The notes beneath the pieces are model-generated. The model ran no database searches. It saw nothing but the letters and a program-made list of their open reading frames with translations, and had not been told where the DNA came from. From NCBI GenBank assembly GCA_900155495.1, contig FTLJ01000429.1:1-25312 (forward strand): a stretch of DNA of 25,312 nucleotides. The letters run 5' to 3'. Source of the DNA: Porogramme epimiltina. Taxonomy: Eukaryota > Basidiomycota > Agaricomycetes > Polyporales > Polyporaceae. Position numbers and translations under genes: made by a program. This document shows, one piece after another, positions 8,879-20,559 of this stretch. Numbering within the stretch: position 1 is the first letter of the stretch; each line of letters opens with the position of its first letter.

Positions 8879-10668
8879 ATGTCCAGTGACCCCGCAGCAG
8901 CCAACGACGACACCACCATCGTAGCTTTATTCAATGATTTGTAAGTGGCACGGCTACTACTCCGCACCGTCCCTGCCACTCTAACCATACACTCTCGCAG
9001 CCTTGTAGTAGAATATGTCACCGTCGCAGCGTCAGGTCAGCGGTCAGTCTCATCTCTCACACGCAGAGCACAGTGCTGACACCCGCGTCCTCCCAGTGCT
9101 CGTATTCTTCGAACACCTCATTACCATCGACCGCGAAATCGGCCTCTTCTGGAAGCACAAGTTCTCTGCCCCAGCTGCCCTCTTCCTCACAAATAAATAC
9201 CTCATACTCGTGTACTCTGTATTCCTTCTGATACCTACCTTCAATAGGTCCGTGAGTGCTGAAGTAAGTCAGGCTGACTCCCATGCCCGCGATTCCGTCA
9301 TTCTGGGCTGACATCTTCGCACCTGTTTAGGTGTGAGTTATCCTCCTCCCAGTCACTTGTTGACCCAGGAGATGACGATAGGCGTTCCAGTTGCAATGGG
9401 ATAGCATGGGCATATCAGGTGGCGACTATCACCGGATTCATACCACCAGCAGGTAGGTGACGCCCGAATTCACACTCTACGGGTCATTCTACTAAAAATC
9501 GATTACGTAGTGTTTTCCGCAATGCGAGCGATCGCTCTGACCAGATCTAGGGCGTTCTCTGCACTCATCTTTCTCCTTTCGCTTGGTCCTCTCGCCGTAG
9601 ACGTCGTGCGTGTCCATCGTTGTCTTGGGGAAATGACTCACGCTCACGATGTGATTTTCACACCCTGGCAGGCTCGAGATGGACTTGCATTTAGCGGATA
9701 TGTCGACCCGTTGCTTGGCTGCGGGACGCTGGTGTTCGTACCCCCAGAGCAGGTGTATATTGGGTGAGCTCGTCGTCGTATCGGTCGCTGCAGATGTGGC
9801 CCGACTCATGCGTTCACAGCTGTGCGTAAAACAAGCTGTCTCGGTCTGTGCCACCACAATTTACGACCAGTTCAGGGCTCGTTGCATCCCGAGGATCTCT
9901 CATTGTAGCGGATGCACTCGTCATTGCCGTCACCTGGTCGAAACTATTTCGCGAAACCTCTACGAGGAAGGCATTCCTTATGCGCCGCCACGTGACTCTG
10001 GCAGACGTGCTGTTGCGTGATGGTAAGCATCTGATATGTTTCGGCAACTGGGAAACGATCTGACTCAAATGTGACAGGAACGATCTATTTCATGTATTTT
10101 CATGCATTTTGTGAAGTCGACTATATGAAACTGACGCATCCAGCAGATTGATTCTCATACTGAATGTTTTGGACCTGATATTCTCTTTCACCTCGGTTGG
10201 TTTTTCCTATACTTCACCTTAAACTCGGCAGCCCTCAACAACCCCATGTAGATATTCGTTCAGGGGGGGGCGAGTAATAATGGGAGCGATATTACTGGTT
10301 TCACTACACCGTACGCCACTGTTCCTTCTTTCATGGGTACACAATACTGACGACATCTTTCTATAATATCATGTCGCTATCACAGGCTCACAGCAATCCT
10401 TATCTCTCGATTCCTCGTCGACCTCCAGGAAGCCAACCTCCGGTCTGTCAAGGTCGACTCCGACGACCCAGCGTACATCTCGTCCCACTCTGAGAACTCT
10501 CTCCCGAGCTTTGTCGCCGGCCCTGGCGCTACCCGACCTGCTTTGGAATGGAGCGTAGAGCACTGTATAGAAGCTGGAGCGCTGGAAAACGGGGCGACGG
10601 GTGGGGCCGATGACGGGGAAGAGGAGGAGGCCGGAGTGGGAATACTACCTCTCGAGGTGGAGGTGTAG
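8879..10668 (+). CDS. DUF6533-domain membrane protein, copy 2 (last intron donor lost)
   Basis: Exons by comparison with copies 3 and 4: 8879-8940, 9001-9035, 9097-9263, 9338-9452, 9511-9605, 9672-9763, 9820-9825, 9871-10022, 10078-10093, 10147-10195, 10252-10334, 10386-10668; 384 residues if all are joined. Features in order: MSSDPAAANDD start, DUF6533 core VLVFFEHLITIDREIGLFW (about residues 33-51), membrane helix around YLILVYSVFLL, FSAMRAIALTRSRAFSALIF, GYVDPLLGC, SRGSLIVADALVIAVTW helix, LLRDGTIYFILILILNVLDL helix, and a polar acidic tail after RFLVDLQEANLRSVKVDSDD. The donor of the last intron is GG instead of GT (10335-10336), and the nearest GT (10337-10338) shifts the frame to a stop within about 57 codons. 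The intron 10 donor is a weak GTTGGT. The core is intact; the C-terminus is doubtful. DUF6533 proteins are multi-pass membrane proteins of unknown function. Confidence 0.82.
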
Positions 10669-10870
10669 GTTGTGGCTTCTGTCTTTCGTATCCTTCTGCT
10701 TGTATTCTCGTCTTTGGACGGTACCAATTTATTCCAGAGTACCGTTTGATGGATAGTGACATTCTGCTTGAGCCCCATCTTGTCAATTTTGCTGTGTCGT
10801 TGATTAAATGTTGTGCATTTTTCTGGGACACTGGTGGGATCACTCGCACGAGGTTCTTTTGGGTCCAACT
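10669..10870. other. 3' flank of DUF6533 copy 2
   Basis: This region is homologous to the 3' flanks of copies 3 and 4 (TGCTGTGTCGTTGA, CACTGGnGGGATCACTCGCACGAGG). It presumably holds the 3' UTR and polyadenylation region. No gene is seen. Confidence 0.5.
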
Positions 10871-13800
10871 AGTCACCAGTCACCACCTGAGACTCTGCTC
10901 AGGAGTCTAAGTCTCAACGTTCAATAATCAAGGATGCGCATAGGCCCCGGCCGCCGTCTATTTGCAAGCCACTCGACCGTATATCCTGTGATATACTAAC
11001 GCGGTCGTCGGCGATAATGGGCATGTCTGAAAGGAATGGGGGTGGTCCAATCGGCCTAGATGGTGTCTCAGTCACGACCCTCCCGAGCCCAGATTCCAAG
11101 GGCGCTCACGCGCACGCTCAGCGAGCCGCGCCGCACGTTCTCTTGTGGCAAACCTTCGTGGACATCTGCAGACACACCGGAGCACCTGGTCGAAGACGAT
11201 GGGGTGACGAAGTATTTGAAGCGCCGGCCGCCGGAGGGCCTCCGCCAAGTGGTCCCGCGCAAAGCCGTACTACCCCCTCGTCTGCTTTTTCCGGGTCCGA
11301 GTGCGGAAAAGGGGGCCCTCGCTTTCGTGTACCGGGTACTTCGTGTTCTCCTCTCGCAAAACAAGGCCGAAACCGCAGTGGACAATCACACAGCCCAGCA
11401 AATAGGTAAACACGCATATAAGCTCTGACCGTGCTTGAACTGAGGCCCGCGAGCAGCAAATGCCATAAAACATGCAAGTATAGCCCCGCCCTAGACCGCG
11501 CCACTATGCACCCGAGCACGACACGCCGCCGTCCATATCCTGAGGAACACAGTTCAATCCAAGAGAAGCTACTGCGAGAATCTGACAAGGAAACGCACCT
11601 GTCAAGAATAGCATACACGCGGCTCAACGGATCCAGCGCCTACTGAACCGCGGTTGGACTTTGGGAGAAATCTTGGCACAGAGGGGCGAGTCCGATGGGA
11701 GCCGCCTACGTCTTCAAGTTCCCGAAATAACCTACGAAATCGCACACATTAGGACGAAGCAGGGAGCGAGAAGCAACCACACGTACAAAACCATCCAGCA
11801 TCTCCGTTGGAAGAGACGTGAACATGATCCATGCAATCGAGGAGAGTGCAACATCCTCGACGAATCCGGTGCGTAAGATCCATGCGTAGTACCCGTATAT
11901 CCGGGCTGAACCGATTGGGGATGTTAGACTTCATTGCACCGTCTTCAAGTCATACTACGTCTTGCAGGAGGCACCCGCGAATATGAGCATGGCGCCTCGA
12001 TAGTAAACATAACACGAGGGGGTACTCACCAGCACGCACAGCGCACCATTGTCGCACAAACGCGAAGCACCCAAAGAACCTATTCTCTGCTTCACAGAGA
12101 AGACATCCACGGGAGGCCACACCGGTGCGAAGGTTTGACATCGCCCTTCGTGCCCAGCGCGCCGTCGTGACGCGGGAAAATTGTGCTTCCCGAGGCGTTT
12201 GTGTGCCTGGCGCGGAGCGGGCGACTGAACTGTTGCGGTCTGCTCTACCCAGGCCTCCGCTGGACGTCGGATAGACATCCAGAGGCGCGTCGCGCAAGAA
12301 GACAAAGCGCACATTTCCGCACGGGACCACAGTGTGCTTGATCGGGATACGGGCTTTCGCAAGTATGTGGGAGATGCGAGTCGTAGGGCAAGACGGGGAC
12401 AGGGACGTCGGTGCCGGCGCGTGGAAAGGAAATAGGATGGTAGATGAGGAGACGACGGATGTTGGACAGCGTGGTGGGCCCTCCCGTTGACGAAGTAGGG
12501 TACATTTGGGTTGAAGGAGAGGAACATTGCGCGGCGGTGGGCGGGTGGGGGCGGGCTGTTCCTTCAGCGAAGGACATCTACGCGATCTGACGCTGCAGTT
12601 GAGGGAAAAAGCGTGCACCAAACGAGAGAAAACATACTTCTACCAGGATGCTCATTATCTTCCCGCCGCGCGTTCGCCGTCCATCACGAACAAGTCTCCC
12701 GCACTCCCCGCATCCAGCCAGCCCTCCAACGCGTGACGTCACCGCCTACGCCGTTCTGCCTTCCATATGACTAGATCCAGGGATACCCTTGGGGAGGTTG
12801 GAGCACTGAGTGTGCCTATGCGTCGGTGCGCATCTCTCTTCCGCGGACCGGATCGTGTTCGTCATACCCTGTGCCAGATGCGGGCAAATTGCAACTCTGC
12901 GTGTTCGCGTCTACTTAGGCAGAGACTTGTTGCTCTTGACGCGACCGCGATGATGACACGCGTCACCGTTGTGAGGTTGGTGAGAGAGTCGGCGTTTGGG
13001 GCTATGTGAGGCCTCGGTCGGTGTGCGCTTAGGACAGGAACTTAAATGGGAACGCCTATGCTTGTAGAGGGCTAAGATAGGAGGTCAGATGTTGGTAGGG
13101 TGGTATAAATGAGATTGCGTCGGACCGAGCACATACCGCTGGCCATGCCCTCAGCGGCGCTCATCAGGTGGTCTCCGGAACACAAGATGCGGCGGACTAC
13201 GACGTGGAGGACTCAGAGGCCGGCAGGGGACGGTAGTGAGGCCGGATATCTGCATCTCGAGGTTGAGGCCCGTTGGGGCGGTCGCTTGGGATAGAAGGTG
13301 TGCAGGGGGATCGGAGTGGATGGACAGAGAGAAGAGGAGTGCGAGGCGGACGACGGACTGCGGACCGGGGTCACCTCCGCAGCCTCGGCAGACGCCGCGT
13401 TGTTGACCGGAGCGCCCATGTCTCAAGAGAGCCCTAGCAGCCTGGCGTCACGCAGTAAACCGCTTCCATTCCGCAGGTGGTAGCCCCTCCACCGTCATTC
13501 GGCTGGCAGTGGGCCCATTCAGAAGTGGGCCAATCGCCGGAGTAGATCCCTTGCTCGCTCTCTGACCTGCCGGATCTCCCGGACCGCCTGTGGACTCGAC
13601 ATCTCCCATAGCCCGAGTCGATCGCCAGAGCTTTGCGGGCTGCCAAGCTGCCGCCGCCCAGCCTTCGGAGTCGTCTGAACGCCCTCAAGTGACCAACTAC
13701 ATTGACTGTAGAACTGTCCTGGCTGGAATACTGTACCGCAACATGTCATTTTGAAGCCCTCCACCGTGACTAATACGAAGTAGAACAGAGAGCCATCAAT

Positions 13801-14700
13801 GTCACTCACCTGTACCCGTCTTCAAGTTCGTCCGGATCCTCCACAACCGACAAATCGTCCCTCAACATTTCCTAGCACACAAACGTAATGCTTCATTGAA
13901 GTTGCCAGTGTTTACGTGGGGTAGGCTCTACATAAAGCACAGACCGCCTAACATCACCGACGTCCTCGGTGGGGTTACAACCCTGGCGGCAATTTTCACC
14001 CCGCAGTCGGAATATTCTGCTCCCACTTGACCAGTGGACACACGGTACGGGTGTTATCTACCGTAGCTCGTATCGTAACCTCACGTAACCTTTCTGGGTA
14101 CAGATCAGGCATGGGCACCAGTATGTATCAGATGCACTGGCTCGCACAACACGCCTTGCGCAACGCACCGTGATCGTTGAGATCGACTTGGCCTCGGAGC
14201 ACTCAGGCTGTAATTTCAGCCAGTACTGAACCAGCCGGTGCGTACCCCTGCTGGCCCCTCGAATATTTCATCGTTTGAGCCGAACAGAAATTCGATTTTG
14301 TAGAAGCAAGGCAACCGGGCAGTGGTGTCAAAATCAGCCTCCCGGGCCAGATGGTGAGGTCGAAGCCGCGATATGGACGTGGTTGCGATATATTACCTAC
14401 CCATGATATATGCTCAACACTCTCGCCATTCAAACACACCGCATTCTTCCGCAGCACCCATGCCAGAACAGGTAATTGGGAGACAAATTTGCATGTACAT
14501 CACCCTATCAGCAGGAACAACCGACCGAGCGCAACTCGGTTCACTCTATGATGCATAAGATCAAGGTTAGCAATTCCTATTTAGATATGAGCTCGATGAT
14601 TATGGGGGCGTCATGTCGCAAATGACGAACATACCAACATCTGTATCATCGCGGTATGGAGACCTAAGACCTTATTCATACTACCACGACTGATCAGTTG
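10870..14700 (-). repeat. Module B: second copy of the inter-gene repeat, decayed minus-strand gene
   Basis: The minus-strand landmarks shared with A and C are the MGA start at about 13419, the intron at 12593-12637, FNPNVPYFVNGR (about 12490-12525), FSDSRSSFSWIELCSSGYG (about 11530-11590) and REENTKYPVHESEGPLF (about 11300-11350). The 223-residue minus frame at 11950-12621 is the longest reading, but it is Arg/Ser/Pro-rich and not kept open in A or C. Upstream on the same strand, 13519-13809 reads FYFVLVTVEGFKMTCCGTVF; the matching place in C carries stops. Identity between modules is well below that of the DUF6533 exons. No family is recognised. Confidence 0.58.
12593..12637 (-). other. Conserved intron in module B
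   Basis: A 45-nt minus-strand intron (GTATGTTTTCTC...CAACTGCAG), at the same place as those of modules A and C. Confidence 0.5.
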
Positions 14701-14896
14701 ACGAATTCACCATTTGGCATCTCTATCCTGTACATTCGCCGATTCCCGAAACCTCGAACGCAAACGGCTCAGACGACAGCTCGGTAGGCGCATTGGTCAA
14801 TACACCTCTATAATCCGTAGGTCTGGGGATATATAAACTACTGCAACGGTATAAACTCCCTCACCACCCTACTTTCATACTCTCTCACTCCTGGCC
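14701..14896 (+). promoter_or_regulatory. Promoter region of DUF6533 copy 3
   Basis: TATATAAA at 14830-14837 lies about 60 bp before the ATG at 14897. The block matches the promoters of copies 1 and 4, including ACTGCAACGG and the CTCCCTCACCACCC leader. Confidence 0.6.
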
Positions 14897-16705
14897 ATGT
14901 CTAGTGACGCCTCCGTAGCCCTCGACGACATCACCATTGTTGCTTTATTTGAGAGACTGTAAGTAGCACGGCTGCTTCACCGGTATCATCCATTCCACTC
15001 TAACGGTACAGTATCGCAGCCGGGTACAAGAATATCTCTCCGTCGGAGCATCAGGTCAGTAGCCGGTCTCATCGTACACAGGAAGGGCACAAACCTGACA
15101 CTTGCGCCCTCCCAGTACTCATCTTTTTCGAGCACCTCATCACCGCCGACCGTGAAATCGACCTCTTCTGGAAGCATAAATTTTCTGTCCCAGTTGCTCT
15201 CTTCCTCACAAATAGATACATCATACTCGTGTACTCTGCAGTCGGTCTGATACATCATTTCTTCAACGCATCCCTGAGTGCTGAAGTAAGTCAGGCTGAT
15301 CCTCACGGTGTCGGCGATTCCATCTGGTCTGACATCTTTGCACCTCCTTAGGCGTGAGTTATGTTCCTCCCAGCTACTTGTTGTTCCAGAAGATGACAAT
15401 AGATTCTCAAGGTGCAACGGGATTGTATGGGCAACTTTTGTAGCGGATATCACCGCATTGATACCACCAGCAGGTATGCGACGCCTGCACTCACGCTCTG
15501 CGAGGCATTCTACTAAAAATCAGCTATCTAGTGTTCTCTGCAATGCGAGCAATCGCTCTCACCAGATCCAAGACGTTTTCCGTACTTACATTTGTCCTCT
15601 CTCTCGGTCATCTCGCCGTAGGAGTCGTGCGTGCCCGTCGTATCCTTGAGGAATTTACTCGCACTCACGATGTGATTTTCATACGCTGATAGGGTCAAGC
15701 CGGACTTGGATATAGCGGATATGTCCTCCCGGTGTTTGGCTGCGTGGCGCAGGTGTTCGGACCTTCAGAGCAGGTGACTATTGGGTGAGTTCGTCGTCCA
15801 ATCAGTCATCGTAGGCGTCAACTGATGCATTTTCATCAACCGTAGCTGTGCGTAAAATGGGCTATCTCTGTCTGCGTCACCTAAATTCACGACTAGCTCA
15901 GGGGTCGTTGCATCCCGAGGATCCCTGATTGTAGCGGATGCCCTTATCATCGCCGTCACCTGGTGGAAACTATTTCGCCAAGCCCCTGTGAGGAAGGCAT
16001 TCATTATGCGCCGCCACGTGACTCTGACGGATGTGTTCTTGCGTGATGGTGAGCATCTGATATCTTACGGCAGCCGGGAAACTATCTAACTTGGAGGTGG
16101 TAGGAACAATCTATTTTGTGTATGTTCATTCATATTTCATAACCATTGCATCTCGTGAAGCTCGCTATGTGAGACTAACTCAGCCCGCAGATTGCTTCTG
16201 ATACTGAATGTTTTGGACCTCGTATTCACCTTCACCTCAGTCAGTTTTTCCTGTAGTTCACCCTATATTTGGCCACTCTCAACACAAATATCCTTTTAGA
16301 TCGGGACTAGTTACAATGGGAGCTATATCGCCTTCTTCGCTACGCCGTACGCCACCGTTCCTTCTTCCACGTGTTTCGCAGCACTTACTACATCTTTCTA
16401 CTATATCATATCGCTATAACAGCCTCACAGCAATCCTTATCTCTCGCTTCCTCATCAACCTCCAGGAAGCCAACCTCCGGACCGTCAAGGTCGACTCCGA
16501 CGACCCGGCCTACATCTCGTCCCATTCTGAAGGCTCTCTCCCGAGCTTTGTCGCCGCCCGTGACACTACCAGACCTGCTTTGGAATCGAGCGTAGAGCAC
16601 TACATAGAAGCCAGAGTGCTGGACAACGAGGAGACGGGTGAGACTGATGATGTGGAAGACGAGACGCTCGGAGTGGAAATAGCATCTCTCGAGGTAGAGG
16701 TATAG
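14897..16705 (+). CDS. DUF6533-domain membrane protein, copy 3 (intact, 12 exons)
   Basis: Exons: 14897-14958, 15020-15054, 15116-15285, 15359-15473, 15532-15626, 15693-15784, 15846-15851, 15897-16048, 16104-16119, 16191-16239, 16300-16370, 16423-16705. The joined length is 1146 nt, 381 residues plus a stop, with every phase consistent. In order: MSSDASVALDD; DUF6533 core VLIFFEHLITADREIDLFW; helix ending YIILVYSAVGL; Cys-rich linker FSRCNGIVWAT; FSAMRAIALTRSKTFSVLTF helix; YVLPVFGCVAQV; SRGSLIVADALIIAVTWWKL helix; LRDGTIYFVLLLILNVLDLV helix; ILISRFLINLQEANLRTVKV; acidic C-terminal tail with LDNEETGETDDVEDETLG. DUF6533 proteins resemble seven-helix membrane proteins; ligand and role are unknown. 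The start is the ATG at the same distance from the TATA box in all copies. Exon 4 uses the acceptor GTGAG/TTA, the one that keeps the frame. Confidence 0.88.
15846..15851 (+). other. Microexon (6 nt, CTGTGC) of DUF6533 copy 3
   Basis: Preceded by CCGTAG and followed by GTAAAATG, with two short introns of 61 and 45 nt on either side. It adds two residues (Cys-Ala context) without changing the frame, so skipping is also in frame; see findings. Confidence 0.5.
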
Positions 16706-17215
16706 TTCACGACTGATCCTTTTCGTCGTATCCTTCTGCTCGTATTCTTGTATCAAGGCATCAGTATTCCCGTTTGACGGACAGTGATATCCTTCCGAAG
16801 CCTCGTCTTGTAAATTTTGCTGTGTCGTTGAATATATATCGTGCGTATTTCTTGCACACTGGAGGGATCACTCGCACGAGGTTCCTTTTTGAGACTTTGA
16901 ACTAGTCCCTAGTCATTACCTGAGGCTCCGCTCATGGAGTCAGAGACTCAGTACTCAGTACACAACTGGCATCAAGCGTAGGCCCCAGCCGCCTTCTATC
17001 ACGCCGCTCCTCCGTATATCCTGTGATATAATGCTTTCGCTGACGATAATGGGCATGTCTGAAAGAGTTGAGGGAAGTCTAATCGGCCCAGGTGGTGGAT
17101 CATACCACCGACTCTGGCGGCCACGACTCGGAGCTTTGGGGGGGCCGGATGCCAAACGTGCTCAAACGCTCAGCCACCCGCGCCGCGCGTTCTCTTGTTG
17201 CACACCTTCTGCGAC
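16706..17215. other. 3' flank of copy 3 and start of module C
   Basis: The first 200 bp match the 3' flanks of copies 2 and 4. From about 16910 the sequence matches the start of module B (CACCTGAGACTCTGCTCAGG block; minus-strand LSDMPIIVSESIISQDIRR at about 17000-17070, compare the B version at about 10990-11030). No intact gene is seen. Confidence 0.45.
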
Positions 17216-17525
17216 ATTGACTGTGGGCATGCACCTGGCTTTCCTCCAGCTTTTACCTTCGGAATTCTCGACGTCTGGACACATCGAGAACATCGTCTAT
17301 ATTTAGAACTTGTGTACCTAGGGAGTTACATGGTGCGCAGTTGTTGTCAAATCTCGACTCTCGAGCATCCCGGGTAAAGTCTCATGTATGATATCCCAGC
17401 TATGATATGGTACTCGTCGTAAGGCTAAGGACTGTATAACTGTGCCAACAAACTTCAACACGCTCATTGCTCTCCAGGTATGCTACTTCACGTCACAGTA
17501 ACGTTGTATTTCCAACGTCCACCCT

Positions 17526-17908
17526 TCATATCGATTCCGTAGACTCTGTATTCCAGAGCTGAAGATGTTGGAGCTTATCCGTGCACGGTGCAAGTGAAAT
17601 CTAGAAGAACACCGGACGATTCCGTTTACCCTCACATTCCGTTCAGCGGTAGATGCAAACACCCTTACCTCGACACCGAGCGCAGCGCGCCCAAGAGTGA
17701 TACAGTCCCCATCCGTGTTGGACACCGTCATCGGGTTCTTGTCGACCGTCCAAATCTGTCGTGGGTCTCCATTGCACTCCTCGACAATCAACGTCTGGGG
17801 CCCGGTGCTGGGCACTACTCTCCTCGCGGACACGCAGAGGTCCGTCCACGCAATTGTGGTCGGGATTCCGGTGCCCAGGATCGGGAAAGAGGGCGGTGGT
17901 CCCGACAT
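17526..17908 (-). CDS. Small ricin-B-like (QxW) lectin-domain protein
   Basis: Minus-strand exons 17908-17669 and 17600-17526 are joined over a 68-nt intron (17668-17601, GTAAGG...TTCTAG, phase 0), giving 104 residues. The middle reads WTDLCVSARR, QTLIVEECNGDPRQIWTVD, GDCITLG, and after the intron CTDKLQHLQLWNTES. These are two QxW motifs (QIW, QLW) with the Cys pattern of the ricin-type beta-trefoil, a fold that usually binds sugars. A full trefoil needs three repeats; about one and a half are present, so the protein is short or truncated. The ATG at 17908 follows a good acceptor (CCATAG, 17915), and a donor GTATGT at 18041 would give a further intron, so the true 5' end, perhaps with a signal peptide, may lie upstream. 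The gene is found only in module C. Confidence 0.68.
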
Positions 17909-18174
17909 CGCGAGCTATGGCAATTGTAGGTGAGAACATGTAAAAAAGGGAGGGCACAACGTCGCAACCCCCAAGTGCGAACATGTGCACCCCGAGGTGT
18001 GAGGAGGGGCGCGTGTATGGAATGAGACGTAAAGCACATACCAGCCACAAGCAAGTTTGGGTATTGAGGAGAGGCACGGGCTTCGAGCGCTTGTAGCTCC
18101 GCTACACCTCGCCCTGCACCCGGAGACAGCGCGAGGGGACGAGAGGAGCTGGTCGAAAATGACGAGGTGACAGT

Positions 18175-18555
18175 CTATGGAGTGTTTGTTATCTGTGAGC
18201 GATCGGGGCTGACGGCATGTGACAATGGGCCGAGCTGGATATTGAAAACGCGCTGCTCTGGTAGGGGCGGATTGCTGAAATCCATGGAGGTCCCGGAGAC
18301 GAGCCAGTCGGTGGTGATCGGGAGCAGAGCGCGGCAGCCTTGGAACAGCGAGAAGCACTGGGCGCCAGACGGTCCCAGGCAGGGTCCGTACCAGCCTCTC
18401 GTCTTCTGTTTCTGTGCTTGTCCCAGTGCGGAAAGGGGACCCTCACTTTCATGTGCCGGGTAGTCCACGTTCTCCTCTTGAAAAGCAAGGCCGAAATCGC
18501 AGCGAACATTCACACGGTCCAGCAGATACGTCATAAATTGGCTCTGACCGTGCAT
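18175..18555 (-). CDS. Unidentified 126-residue reading frame, best-preserved part of the module gene
   Basis: The frame starts with MHGQSQFMTYLLDRVNVRC and includes FGLAFQEENVDYPAHESEG, GWYGPCLGPSGAQCFSLFQG and PLPEQRVFNIQLGPLSHAV. The equivalent segments of A and B keep parts of this (VVTYLPDCVSVRCGIGFAI and LEQRVPNIQLEPSSQRQL in A; REENTKYPVHESEGPLF in B) but contain stops. Agreement of the residues in one frame over three copies suggests this was a coding exon, with C the only copy still open. No family is recognised, and the ORF ends alone do not prove a gene. Confidence 0.35.
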   Translation of the reverse strand: MHGQSQFMTYLLDRVNVRCDFGLAFQEENVDYPAHESEGPLSALGQAQKQKTRGWYGPCLGPSGAQCFSLFQGCRALLPITTDWLVSGTSMDFSNPPLPEQRVFNIQLGPLSHAVSPDRSQITNTP

Positions 18556-19707
18556 AGACTAAGCCCCGCGAGCAGCTAATGAAATGGAACATGCGAGTGC
18601 AGCCCCGCCTCAGGCCCCGCCGCTATGCACACGAACACCACACGCCGCCGACCGTATGCTGAGAAACATAGGTCAATCCAAAAGAAGTTACCGCGAGAAT
18701 CTGAGAACGAAACACACCTGTCGGGAATAGCATATACGGATCCCGCGGCAACTGAAACACAGTCGAACTTCAGGGGAAATATAGGCGCAGAGGTGCGGGT
18801 CCCATGGGAATGACCTCCGTCATCCTGAAATAAGCTACGAAATCGCACATATTAGCAGGAGGCGAGGTAAAAGAAGCAATCATACGTACCAAACCATCCA
18901 GCATCTTCGTTGGAACAGATGTAGACAGGACGCATGCGATTCAAGGAGAGCGTGGCATCCTCCGCGAATCCGGTGCGTGAGCTCCGTGTGTAGCACCTGT
19001 ATGTCCGGGCTGAACCGATTGCGGATGTTGAACTTCATTGCGCCATCTTTAGGTCGTGCCACGTCCCGCAGGGGGCACCCGGAAATGTGAGCACAGCGCC
19101 TCGATGGAAACCACAACACGAAGCGGTACTTACAAGTACGCACGGCGTGTCACTGCGGTACAAACGCTAAGCACCCAATGACACCATTTCCGCTTCACAA
19201 GGGGATCCATGGGAGGCGACAACTGCAGGAAGGTTTGACGACGCCCTCGCGGCACGCGTAGCGCCGTCGTGACGCGGGCAAATCGTGTTTCCCGAGACGT
19301 TTGGGTGTTGGCGGCGGGGGCAAGCGATTGCGCCGTCGCCGTCTACTATATCCAGACCTCCGTTGGCCCTTGGCGCGACGCCCGGATGCGCGTCGCGCGA
19401 GAAGACGGAAGCGCACATTTCGGCACGGGATCGCAGTGCGCCCGGTCGGGACGCGGACTTCCACCGGTATACGGGATATGCAAGTTGTAGGGCACGACGG
19501 GCACAAGGATGTTGATGCCAACGCGTGGAGAGGAAAGAGGATGGCGTGGTGGATGGGGAGACGGTGGTTGTTGGAGAGCACGGTGCATCCTCCCGTTGAT
19601 GAAGTAGGGCGCATTTGGGTTGAAGGTGAGAAACACTGCGCAGAGGTAGGCGGGTGGGGGCGGGCTGTTCATTCAGCGAAGGACCTCCCAGCTATGCAAC
19701 CTGAACG

Positions 19708-19755
19708 CTGTAGGTGAGCCTGGAAAACGCCTGTATCAAACGAGAGAAAACACAC
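19708..19755 (-). other. Conserved intron in module C
   Basis: A 48-nt minus-strand intron (GTGTGTTTTCTC...CACCTACAG), at the same position as in modules A and B. Confidence 0.45.
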
Positions 19756-20559
19756 CTGCACTAGGATACCCTTTGTCTTTCCACCGCGCGTTCTCCGTCC
19801 AACACGAATGAGGGCCCCGCACTCCCTGCATCCAGCCAGCCCCCCAACTCGTGACATCCTTCCCAACATCGTTCTGCGACCCATAAGACTAGATCACAGG
19901 AGCGCGTTGGGAAGATTGGAGCACTGAGGGACCCTACGTGTCGGTGCACATCTCTCTTCGGCGGACCTGATCGTGTTCGTAGTGCCCTGCGCTAGATGCG
20001 AGTAGACCTCAACTCCGCGCATTTGCGCAGAGACTTGCAGGGTCCACGCTTGGTGCTATGTGGGGCCTTGGCCGGTGTGCGCCTAGGACCGGAAACGGGA
20101 ACGCCGATGCTTGTGGAGGACTAAAATGAGAGGGCAGACGTTGGTATGGTGGTATGAATGTGAGTGTAGCGTATCGAGCACGAACAGATGGCCATGCGCT
20201 CATGAGATGGTCTCCGGAACACAGTATACGGTGACGTACGACGTGGATATGCCCTGGAGAGGCTGATGGAGGACTCGACTGAGTCTGCATCCCGAGATCG
20301 AAACCCGTTGGGGAGGCCTTTTAGGATAGAAGGTGTGTTGCTACTGCAAGGGAACGGAGGCTGGGATTGGCCGAGCAGGACGATCAGAGAGGAGACAGAG
20401 AGAGCAGTGGAGGATGAGGCGGACGACAAACTGCGAGGCCCGCGCCGGGGTCACCTCGGCAACCTCGGCACCGGGCAGACGCCGCGCGGTTGAACGAGGC
20501 GCCCATGCCTCAAGAGAGCCCGGCGTCACGCAGTAGGGCGCGCTTCTATTCCAGCGATA

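Noticed and set aside
9510..9767. A single 85-residue exon-like frame as an independent gene
   Set aside because: It is exons 5 and 6 of DUF6533 copy 2, with an intron that happens to be open. In copies 3 and 4 the same intron contains stops.
10262..10271. G-run in exon 11 of copy 2 as a frameshift
   Set aside because: Exon length (83 nt) is the same as in copy 4 and the frame is kept.
11950..12530. Resemblance to cytochrome P450 in the modules (RIPIKHTVVP...NVRF)
   Set aside because: The short match did not extend: no FxxGxRxCxG heme motif and no ExxR could be found in a consistent frame in the three copies.
11950..12621. A 223-residue minus-strand frame as an intact gene
   Set aside because: It is Arg/Ser/Pro-rich, has no domain, and the same frame is broken in modules A and C. 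The conserved intron at 12593-12637 also falls inside it.
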